Of a DNA stretch of 64,000 nt, positions 1 through 9,000 are shown piece by piece. The position numbers and the translations under genes are program-made. How positions within the stretch are numbered: the stretch's first letter is position 1; each line of letters begins with the position of its first letter. The DNA is from Prorocentrum cordatum (Eukaryota > Sar > Dinophyceae > Prorocentrales > Prorocentraceae), in the NCBI GenBank assembly GCA_963575745.1, contig CAUYUJ010018059.1:527501-591500 (forward strand), given 5' to 3'. The notes beneath the pieces were generated by a model. It worked only from the letters and a program-made list of their open reading frames with translations. It was not told the DNA's origin and did no database searches.

Positions 1-188
1 CCTGCCTCGCCATACCCCGCCCAGCCCAAGCGTTACCGTTACCCGAGGGGCACGACCCCCCCCCCCCCCTCCCCGGGTAACGAGCGTTATCGGCCAGAAT
101 AAAAAAACAATCTCTAGAGCTGTCATAGGGCTTATGTTGGAGGCCTTTGGGGCCATCTTGATACGATCTTGGGGGCCTCTGGGCCGTC

Positions 189-870
189 TTGGGCCGTCGC
201 CAGTCCGAAAAGAAGCAAAGTCCATCATCTGTCGAAAACCGTAAGAAAACAAACGATCGTGACATCTTCGGGCCCTCTTTGATGACCTTTTTGATGACCT
301 CTTGGAGTCCTCTTGGGCCGTCTTGGAGGCCTCTTGGGGGTCTCTGGGGCCGTTTTGGAGGCTTCTCGGGCGAACTTGGAGGAATCTTGGACTCTCTCGG
401 GCCGTCTTGGAGACCATCTTGGACCATCTTGGGCGAACCTGGAGCCATCAGCAGGCAAAACCTGGGCAACCACCTCTCGAGCTGCTTTCCGTGTGGCCGG
501 CGCGCTTTGCCAATGGCCCAGGGAGGGCTCTGAAAGAGCCACCAATTTTTCAGAATGTCCAGCACGCCTGGCACCCTCTGTGGCAAGCCAACAGGGGACG
601 GCGGACACAAAGTGGTATTTGGCCCATCCCGCCTCCGTGCCTGGGCCGTGGATGCCTCTCGGGGACCTCTTGGAGTGCTCTTTGGGGGCCTCCTGTGGGC
701 CTCTTGGGGGCCTTATCCGACCTGTGGGCTCTCGTGGGGACCCTCTTGAGTCGTCTTGGCGCTCTCTGGCTTCTGGAAAAGCCCTGCGACCAGCTCCAGA
801 AGTCACGCGGTGTCCGCCAGGAAATCCTGCAATTGTGGCTCTGGGCACTTTGAGGTATATACAAGATTCA
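189..870. repeat. Dispersed 'CTTGGAGGCCTCTTGGG' repeat, copy 1
   Basis: The stretch is built from degenerate short units such as cttggaggcctcttggg and ctctggggccgtcttgg. It is followed at 430-660 by a tail (cagcacgcctggcaccct ... ggcccatcccgcctccgtgc) that recurs at about 28255-28345. Both strands have long open frames, but they are Leu/Gly/Trp- or Pro/Arg-rich translations of the repeat and not protein-like. The family recurs at 26821-28340, 35560-35740, 41280-41660 (reverse sense) and 43130-43730. I call it a repeat, not a gene. Confidence 0.7.
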
Positions 871-1820
871 GTATTGGACAACTCGAAGGGACCTGAGGAC
901 ATTACCCTGAGTGGCAGCGGCACGGTGGCGGACTGTGTGGTATGAACAATCGAGACGCACGTGCAACTTCTCTGCGCAAGCACTGCATGTCAAATCGATG
1001 ATCTGCCTTATACGTGTCTCTGTGTCGATATGCGTCCCCAGTCGAGGCTTCGCCGTGGGATTGTCTGATCCTTTCTTCTCGTGTAGCCGCAGTCACAGTG
1101 CCGCTTGTGCAGGACCCCACGAATTGGAGAGGTCACCGCGACGCGGCGTTGCAGGTTACCCAGGGTGGGACCGCTTCGTGTGCTACTTCCTCTATCTGTG
1201 CCAGTCCTCTTGCTCAGGTTGCAACTCCTGGGAGGTTGAATGTTCTCTCGGCCGCAATCGCACCTCATGGATCTCGCAAACTACATACGGTGTAACCCAT
1301 AAACGAGGCCACCCCTGGATCGCACATGCCATGGCGCGCGGCTACGCCCGATTTGTGCTCCCAGCTTGGGCCGGCTGTGGGGCTCAAGAGGCGAGCTGCG
1401 TCGTGGCTGGAGCGTTCGGGAGAACGCCTCTGGGGAGATGTTGGAGCAGGTCTGGGTGGGGTTTTGACTTCCCTGGGGCCCACGTGCCAAACGCCGGAAG
1501 CGCCCAAGTGCGGACGATGTTTCCAGCAAATTGGTGGTCTTGGGTTTTTGATGAATCCTACAGCTCCTGTCTCCACCTCCTGCTCCCTACTCGTCCCCTC
1601 GCTTATTTCGTTGACCCTGCTCCGCTCAGTCCGGCCAGTACATTTCCTCATCTGCAGCGGTATCTGACAGTCAGAGCCCCTACGAAACCGAGTTATTGTC
1701 GAGTTGATCTTCGCTCAAGAGATGATGAAGATGAGATCCAATAGATTCGCAATCAGAATTATCATGGCACTGGAGCGGAATCATCTATTCGGCGACTTGC
1801 CTTCTGTTCCCCAACCCTCC
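871..1820. other. Non-coding stretch, no gene recognised
   Basis: About 950 bp of mixed-composition sequence. Frames of 90-280 codons are open here, but they switch, overlap one another and carry no motif I recognise. I see no repeat structure either. It may be intergenic or hold an unrecognised short exon. Confidence 0.5.
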
Positions 1821-1823
1821 TGC

Positions 1824-1842
1824 GTTGGGTTCTCGTTTTGAA
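1824..1842 (+). repeat. Conserved 19-nt leader motif beside satellite array (copy A)
   Basis: The sequence gttgggttctcgttttgaa lies about 75 bp before the 101/102-bp array. The same 19-mer, differing at two positions, occurs at 12933-12951 beside the 89-bp array and, on the reverse strand, at 54367-54385 beside the 90-bp array. Similarity continues for about 30 nt downstream (GC-rich, then ctcctt-type pyrimidines). Confidence 0.6.
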
Positions 1843-1914
1843 TAGAGCACTGCTCGCGCGTCTCCTTCCCACGCGCGTCTCCTTCCCACCCCCTCCCGTC
1901 CCTCTTCCCCCCTG

Positions 1915-3414
1915 CCTTTGACCCACCGCAGACTCAAATTAGACCTCGCCATCCCTGGGGGGCTGCGATCTGTGAAACTGTCGCCACTTTCGAGGGCTGC
2001 TGAGGGGCACGGCACAGTGGGTACCCACCGCAGACTCAGATTAGACCTCGCCATCCCTGGGGGGCTGCGATCTGTGAAACTGTCGCCACTTTCGAGGGCT
2101 GCTGAGGGGCACGGCACAGTGGGTACCCACCGCAGACTCAGATTAGACCTCGCCATCCCTGGGGGGCTGCGATCTGTGAAACTGTCGCCACTTTCGAGGG
2201 CTGCTGAGGGGCCCAGCACAGTGGGTACCCACCGCAGACTCAAATTAGACCTCGCCATCCCTGGGGGGCTGCGATCTGTGAAACTGTCGCCACTTTCGAG
2301 GGCTGCTGGGGGGCCCAGCACAGTGACCCACCGCAGACTCAAATTAGACCTCGCCATCCCTGGGGGGCTGCGATCTGTGAAACTGTCGCCACTTTCGAGG
2401 GCTGCTGGGGGGCCCAGCACAGTGGGTACCCACCGCAGACTCAAATTAGACCTCGCCATCCCTGGGGGGCTGCGATCTGTGAAACTGTCGCCACTTTCGA
2501 GGGCTGCTGAGGGGCACAGCACAGTGGGTACCCACCGCAGACTCAAATTAGACCTCGCCATCCCTGGGGGGCTGCGATCTGTGAAACTGTCGCCACTTTC
2601 GAGGGCTGCTGCACTGGGTTTTCCATCCCTGGGGGGCTGCGATCTGTGAAACTGTTTCGAGGGCTGCTGAGGGGCACAGCACAGTGGGTACCCACCGCAG
2701 ACTCAAATTAGACCTCGCCATCCCTGGGGGGCTGCGATCTGTGAAACTGTCGCCACTTTCGAGGCTGCTGGGGGGCCCAGCACAGTGACCCACGCAGACA
2801 ATTAGACCTCGCCATCCCTGGGGGGCTGCGATCTGTGAAACTGTCGCCACTTTCGAGGCTGCTGGGGGGCCCAGCACAGTGGGTACCCACCGCAGACTCA
2901 AATTAGACCTCGCCATCCCTGGGGGGCTGCGATCTGTGAAACTGTCGCCACTTTCGAGGCTGCTGGGGGGCCCAGCACAGTGGGTACCCACCGCAGACTC
3001 AAATTAGACCTCGCCATCCCTGGGGGGCTGCGATCTGTGAAACTGTCGCCACTTTCGAGGCTGCTGGGGGGCCCAGCACAGTGGGTACCCACCGCAGACT
3101 CAAATTAGACCTCGCCATCCCTGGGGGGCTGCGATCTGTGAAACTGTCGCCACTTTCGAGGGCTGCTGAGGGGCCAGCACAGTGGGTACCCACCGCAGAC
3201 TCAAATTAGACCTCGCCATCCCTGGGGGGCTGCGATCTGTGAAACTGTCGCCACTTTCGAGGCTGCTGGGGGCCAGCACAGTGGGTACCCACCGCAGACT
3301 CAAATTAGACCTCGCCATCCCTGGGGGGCTGCGATCTGTGAAACTGTCGCCACTTTCGAGGGCTGCTGAGGGGCACAGCACAGTGGGTACCCACCGCAGA
3401 CTCAAATTAGACGC
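1915..3414. repeat. Satellite array, 101/102-bp units, about 15 copies
   Basis: Head-to-tail units each contain gacctcgccatccctggggg and tgaaactgtcgccactttcg. Spacing of gacctcgcc is 102, 102, 102, 99, 102 and 102 bp in the first half and mainly 101-102 bp after a rearranged unit near 2610-2680. Early units read ttcgagggctgctg, while most late ones read ttcgaggctgctg (1 bp shorter). Because 102 is a multiple of 3, the early block is open on both strands as a 34-residue repeat; the 101-bp block is not. I regard those frames as by-products. The last unit is cut off at about 3414. Confidence 0.95.
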
Positions 3415-4604
3415 CGCTTTCGTCCTTGTTCTCCTCCTGCAGTCACCTTCCCTCTGCTGCTGCCGTGCTGATGGTTCGGCTTCCCGCACGTTTTCCTCCT
3501 GCTCTGCGTTCCCGACTCCCCATGTCCTCTTCGAGCATGTAGCTGTCGCCCCTCGTTTTTGTATGGTTTTCCTGCGCATCATGCCATAGGCGTATGTCCC
3601 AAGTAGCTTACATATCAAGTTGATTGTTCATGCAAGTTTCGGCCAACTCTTCGTTTCCATTGATACAACTGGGTTGGGTACGTCACAGGGTAATGAGTCC
3701 AACGTCGTTGGGGCCTCGGCCTTCACACACCTGGCACGCCTGGCCTTTGACGAGAGCTAGGCGTACATGAGGCCTTCCAGAAATTCGGCGGCGAGCGAGG
3801 GGGGGAAGTGAGAAGGAGAAGGCCTTCTCAGAAGGCGGCGGGACTTCTCAGAAGCCCTCGCGCCTTCTCGGGGAAGGCTCAGAAAACTTCTCGGAAGGCC
3901 CGGGGACTTCCGAGCCTTCCGAGAAGGCCCGCCCCTTCCCACTTCCCCCCCTGGCTCGCCGCCTAGAAAGCGGGGGATTGGGAAAGGGGGAGCCACGAAA
4001 TCTGCTGCATGCAGCTGGCCTCGGCCCCGCCGAGGGGCCCACTCCTCGACACGTGCACGCCTCCGGCGCCGGGAGGCGCCGGGAACATCGGGTTTGCGTG
4101 AGCTGCCTCTCAGACCCCCCTCTTCTTGGCATCGCTCGGACGTGTGCATTTTTCCTTCGGCGAGTGCCATCGAGGAGCATCCTTGAGCATGTGGCGAAAA
4201 AACCACGCACGAAGCCGAAACAAAAACACAGGGAATGGACGTCCGAGCGATGGCGAGTCTTGCTGCCCCCCCCCCCTTTCCACCCGAAGGCTCAGATTCA
4301 CCCTCGATTTCTAGTGGGGGGGGGGGGTCGGGAAACATCGAGGAAACACATGTGGAACCCTTACCCCCCCCAAACCCGAAATTCGGGTCTTCGGGTTGGG
4401 TTGGGGTGGTCTGGTAGGTAGCCATTTGCTGCCCCCCCCCCTTCTTCGCCCGGCCCGACACCGTTGGCGTCGAGGTGCTCGGAGTCGGCAGCGTGCGGCC
4501 GCGCGCCCCGCCAAGCGTCCGGCGCTCGTGCGGCGAGGCGCGCGCCGGCTCCTGCGCACGCGCACACCCGGCGCGAGGATTCTGCAGATGTTCCGGACGT
4601 GGAT
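3415..4604. other. Non-coding stretch between satellite and LINE
   Basis: About 1.2 kb. It contains a local cluster of ccttctcggaag-type repeats at 3765-3935 and several poly-C/poly-G runs (4265-4275, 4314-4327, 4433-4441). Overlapping open frames on both strands carry no recognisable domain. A short match to part of the dinoflagellate spliced leader near 4413 is too weak to use. Confidence 0.5.
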
Positions 4605-4742
4605 CCTCCTCCTCCTCCTCCTCGTATTCCTCCTCCTCCTCCTCCTCCTCCTCCTCCTCCTCCTCGTATTCCTCCTTCTCCTCCTCCTCCTTCTCCTCCT
4701 CCTCCTCCTCGTATTCCTCCTCCTCCTCCTCCTCCTCCTCCT
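4605..4742. repeat. (CTC)n microsatellite with CGTATTC interruptions, 5' flank of LINE
   Basis: A nearly pure CCT/CTC run is broken three times by cctcgtattcctcc. The same interrupted motif follows the LINE at 11703-11754. The retrotransposon therefore lies between two pieces of one kind of microsatellite. Confidence 0.9.
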
Positions 4743-4752
4743 AGCCGTTTCG

Positions 4753-4828
4753 GCTCGAGCTGATTTTGTGAAAAGCTCGAGCTTGTGCCCGCGTACTTCG
4801 AAGCGGCTCGTGGGCACGAGCCTTCCAT
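4753..4828 (+). promoter_or_regulatory. Stem-loops in the LINE 5' leader
   Basis: A perfect 9-bp inverted repeat (gctcgagct at 4753-4761, agctcgagc at 4774-4782) encloses a 12-nt loop. Just after it, gcttgtgccc pairs with gggcacgagc across about 20 nt, and ctcgtgggcacgag is a small hairpin itself. LINE 5' leaders can carry promoters or self-cleaving ribozymes; which, if any, applies here is not shown by the sequence. Confidence 0.4.
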
Positions 4829-4866
4829 TCTTCACTAAGGAGCCAAGCGTCTGCGGGAGGCGGCGC

Positions 4867-5976
4867 ATGGTTCCCCAGCCCGATGTGCTGCCAGGCGCTC
4901 GCACCCCCTACTGGGGGTGCTCCTGCGGCTGCTGGAACAACTGGGCGAGTCGGGTCAAGTGCAGGAGCTGCGGGGCATCGGCACCCGCGAAGGTGGTACA
5001 GGCGGCGCGCAGGGCTGCCGCGGCTGCCAAGAGCCCTTCGGTCTCGGTCAGGCCACAGGCTCAAGGCGCCTGGGCCGACGGGCCGCCAGGAGGGGCAGTG
5101 GCGGCCGAGCAGGCGAGGCTCATCCAGGAGTTGCGCGCCAAAGTGGCGGAGCTCAGCGGCAAGCCAGCGCCGCCAGTGCACCCATGGCACCAGCAGCCTG
5201 CGGGCACCAAGGCCAAGGGCGGCGGCAAGGGGCAGGGCCCAGCTGGAGGCGGTCCGCCGAATGCCAAGGGCGAGGCGCCAGCGCCTGCTGCGGGGCTCTC
5301 CCACGAGCAGGTGGCGGAGTTCCTCAAGAGTGAGGGCCTTGAGGACGCCCACGCTGCTGTCTTGGCGGCTGCGCAGACCAAGGCCGTGGCGCCGCCAAAG
5401 CCGCCCACCACCATGTCTGCCTGGTGGAAGGTGGAGAACCTCAAGAAGAAGATCCAGAAGGCAGAGGCCCGCTGCGTGGACATCAATGCGCAGAGGGCAG
5501 CCCTCGATGAGGAGCTCGACGGCATCCAGAAGGGGATCGACCAGGCCAAGGCGGACCTTGTCGCAGCCCGTGGCGTGCTGGCGAAGCTCCAGGCAGGAGA
5601 GCACGAGAACCCCCTCAAGGTGCTCACGGCGGTGCTGGAGCCTGCTGTGCTGGCAGCGCAGGAAGGCAAGGACGCCCTTGCCGTCCTTGAAGGGCTCCAG
5701 CGCCAGGCGGCTGCGGAGGCTGAGGCAGCCAAGCAGGCGGCAGAGGCTGAGGCCAGTCGCCCAGGCCCTCCTGGCGATCCTGCTGCTGATGATCAGGCAG
5801 TGGATGCCCCTGATGCTGGAGGTGAGCACCAGGCCGTTCCCATGGACGAGACCGACTTCCTGGAGTCTGACTTCCAGGAGTCCCTCAAGCGAGCCATGGA
5901 CGGCGAGGGGGACACGTCTGCAGCCGTGGCCAAACTGCTCGCCGAGCACACGGGCAAGAAGGCGCGGCGAGGGTGA
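4867..5976 (+). CDS. LINE ORF1 protein: RanBP2-like zinc finger plus coiled coil
   Basis: Encodes 369 residues from the first ATG after the CTC tract; the open frame upstream of it only translates the microsatellite as poly-Leu. Residues 16-36 have W-x-C...C...N-x6-C-x2-C spacing (C18, C20/C22, N25, C32, C35), close to a RanBP2-type zinc finger that could bind RNA. A central Ala/Gly/Pro-rich linker is followed at about 183-245 by a strongly heptad-like, Lys/Glu-rich helix typical of trimerising or dimerising ORF1 coiled coils. The acidic C-terminus ends in a basic KKARRG. In LINEs, ORF1 proteins coat the RNA for reverse transcription. ORF2 starts 73 nt further on in another frame. The family role is established knowledge; the assignment to ORF1 comes from position and architecture. 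Confidence 0.75.
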   Translation: MVPQPDVLPGARTPYWGCSCGCWNNWASRVKCRSCGASAPAKVVQAARRAAAAAKSPSVSVRPQAQGAWADGPPGGAVAAEQARLIQELRAKVAELSGKPAPPVHPWHQQPAGTKAKGGGKGQGPAGGGPPNAKGEAPAPAAGLSHEQVAEFLKSEGLEDAHAAVLAAAQTKAVAPPKPPTTMSAWWKVENLKKKIQKAEARCVDINAQRAALDEELDGIQKGIDQAKADLVAARGVLAKLQAGEHENPLKVLTAVLEPAVLAAQEGKDALAVLEGLQRQAAAEAEAAKQAAEAEASRPGPPGDPAADDQAVDAPDAGGEHQAVPMDETDFLESDFQESLKRAMDGEGDTSAAVAKLLAEHTGKKARRG

Positions 5977-6049
5977 CGGCCTTGTGCGTCTTGATGCTGC
6001 CCCAGTGGCGTCTGGTGCTCCCGAGCCAGCGGCGAGGGCGAACCTCGGC

Positions 6050-9000
6050 ATGGCCGACCTCGACGCCTTCGCAAGTGGCAACATGATCGATTTCGACTGG
6101 GAGCAGGCGACGGGCTTCGCAGTCCCAGTGCTGAGGGACGACCTTGTCTTCGACACGGAGCTGTTCCGCCAGCTCGACGGGGTCGGTCTGGACCCACGGC
6201 AGTGGCCGCGCCTGGGCCACGAAGCTTCGGACAGAGACGGACGGTCTCGCGAAGCTGCCCCCCCTCGGGTCGAGGACCCTCGAAGAGGGTCAGGGCCAGG
6301 GACATCGTCTTCTGGGCCGACCTCGACCCCGACGGCATCACTTTCTGTTATGTCGCGCGAGGTGGGACCCCTCGGTCGCAACGGGGCTGGGGGCCTTCCC
6401 CGCGAGTCCACAGCTCCTACGGGTACCACCTCGGGGTCGGCGGCTCCCTCGGCTTCGGGCACCGCGTCGGGTGGAGGTACCAGGACGGCTGGTGGCGCAC
6501 CTACAGAGCGGAAAGGCCCGCACCACCTCTCCTCCCCACCTGTTCATGGACATGGTGAGTTGCAGGCTTGCGTCGCATCTGGAAGTGATGGGCCTTGTGT
6601 TCTCGATGGAGGCCTGGGTGATTTCATGGAAGGATGTGGCGGTCTGCTTCCACCTGCGGCAGGAGCTGCGGGGCGTCAAGCTAGCCCTGACGGTGTTCCA
6701 GGAGACGCACCTTCTGCGCGGAAAGGGGTGCACCATCTCTCGTCCCCACCTGGCGACGGACGCGGAAATGGAAAACTAAGTCAGGACGGCGCGGCTCGTG
6801 GAGTCGGCCACCCGGTCACGATCGTCAGCGATCTGATCATTTTTGGCGTGAACGCGAACACGTGGGACTCCTTCACCAATGTGGTAGACTGGTGTAAGGA
6901 CCAGGAAGCGAACCTCTTCGGCGTGGGGTCGGCTTCAGGCGAACCAGTCAAGCCGCATGTGATCTGTGTACAAGAGACTCGGCTGAAGGAGAAGGGTAAG
7001 TTGGACTCCGCCTACGGCTGGGGCGATCGCCACTCCTTCGCGTTTTCTCTAGGACCAGCAGCGTCCACGGGGGCAGGTCCGACGCAGTCCTCGGCAGGAG
7101 TAGGCTTGGCAGTGGCCAGCTCCCTGGCGTCTTCCAGTGTGCCATGGCCACCCGAGTTGGAATCTTTCAAGTCGCGCGTGGCAAGCAGGCACATCAACGT
7201 AGGACTCCCAGGTGGGTTGATGGTTTTCTCGGTCTACCTCTACACCAGCATTGGCGTAACAGGGGACAATGTTGAGTTATTGAACACTCTCGGCGAGTAC
7301 ATCAAGTCCCTAACATGCCTCTGGATTGTGCAAGGCGACTGGAACCTTACTCCTGAAGAGCTAGAAGCATCGGAATGGGTGTCCAAGGTTGGGGGCTGCA
7401 TGTTTACGACGGGCCACGCTACGCGTAGAGCAGGGTCCGCTCCAGGAACCACTTCGGGGCCAGAGGAGGAGGTCGACAGGAAGGATGAGCGGGAGATCGA
7501 TTTCTTCGTGGGGTCCAGGTGTGTAGGGCACTGCGTCAAGGATGCCCAGGCGTTCCCAGCGGCCCCTTCGTGGCCTCATATGCCTGTGGGTATCGTCGTC
7601 AAGAACCTGGCCCCGTCGACGGTCGTCCCGAAGCAGGTTAGATATGTGCAGTTCCCCCTGGACAAGCTTGTGGGTCCTCGGAGGCTCCCTACGGAAAGCA
7701 CGTGGTCTTGGGAAGTCGGAGGTGGCTCGCACTGTTTGGGGTCCATGGTCAGGGAATGGTTTACCCAGGCTGATGGCTGGCTCATGCAGTTCCACGACCT
7801 AGACAGTGCTAGCGCTGCCAGGATGTGCGGAAGAGCTGGGGGCCCCAAGGTCATAAAGATCCCCCTCGAGACGGTTTGGGACCGTGAGTCTAGGAGGAGA
7901 TATTCAAAGCGGACCACCAGTTGGATGTCCTTCGAGGCGTTGGCTCGTCGCGCAGCTGCAGTTGGCCAAGATATGCTAGGAGCCAGAGCACGCGGTCTTT
8001 TTCACGAATGGTGTGCCGCCCTGTTCGGGATGATCTCGGCGCTGGAGGCGCCAGACGAAGGCGCGAATGCCCGCTTTTTGATCAGCCTGGTAGAAGGGAT
8101 ATCCATGGGGCTCAGAGAGGAGTTAGAAGGGCTGCTCGGGCAGTTACGAGTGTATGTAGAAGGCCTGCGCAAGTCGGACGCCAAGGAGTCCCTGTCGGAG
8201 TGGAAGGAGTGGGCAAAGTCGTCAGTGCAGCGGGGAGGGAAGGCAGCTCATGCTTATTCCAGGGTCTCTCGCGCAGACAGGACGGCCCCGTTCAGTGTCG
8301 TAGACGACCATGGCCGCTTGCCAGTCAACAGTGAGCTTGCGCCCCTCCAGCTTCTCGATCAATGGCTTCCCCTTTGGCACAAAGAAGGCAGGCTCAGCGA
8401 ACATCACCCAGCTCATTGGGATGTGTTGGGACAGGAATTGCCACCCATATCATTGGAGCAGCTGAGGCGTGTGTGCAGCTCGTATGGGGAAGGGGCTGGT
8501 CTTGGGTGGGACTCCTTTCATCCCCGCCAGATCTTGTTTCTTCCAGAGGAATACCAGTTACGTGTTATTGACATCCTTCACTCGTTCGAAGATCGACCTT
8601 GTGTGATTGCAGAGTTTTTGGCGAATATCATCTTCCTTGATAAGCCAGATGGTGGAGTACGCCCGATAGGATTATTGTGCATGTTCACCAAGATTTGGTC
8701 GAAGTGCCGTCAAAACACCTGCCGTGCCTGGGAACAGGCCCACGAGCAGGCCTTCTTCTGGGGCGTCGGGGCCACGTCGACCTGCGAGAGAGCAGGATGG
8801 GTCCATAACATGCTGGCCCACTTCGGGAAAGTCCTAGGGACCTCGGCGGCGACGGTGCTTCTGGACCTTAAGAAGTTCTATGAGCACATCGACCATATGG
8901 ACTTGTATCGTGCGGCGTGCCAGCATGGTTTCAATTTGAAGCTGCTGCGAGGGCTGTGTGTGATTTATGCAGGGGATAGGATGCTGCACTATGGAGGGGC

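Noticed and set aside
911-1744. 277-codon frame before the first satellite
   Set aside because: Competing open frames cover the same DNA and none has a recognisable domain or clear coding bias.
1785-2561. Long minus-strand frame with a 34-residue repeat
   Set aside because: It is the 102-bp satellite read in frame; the plus strand is equally open, and the frame breaks where units become 101 bp.
4405-4430. gtagccattt resembles part of the dinoflagellate spliced leader
   Set aside because: Only about 10 nt match, and the TTGGCTCAAG end is missing, so chance is likely.
4741-6462. 573-codon minus-strand frame opposite LINE ORF1
   Set aside because: It is the shadow of ORF1/ORF2 coding sequence in GC-rich DNA and shows no motif.
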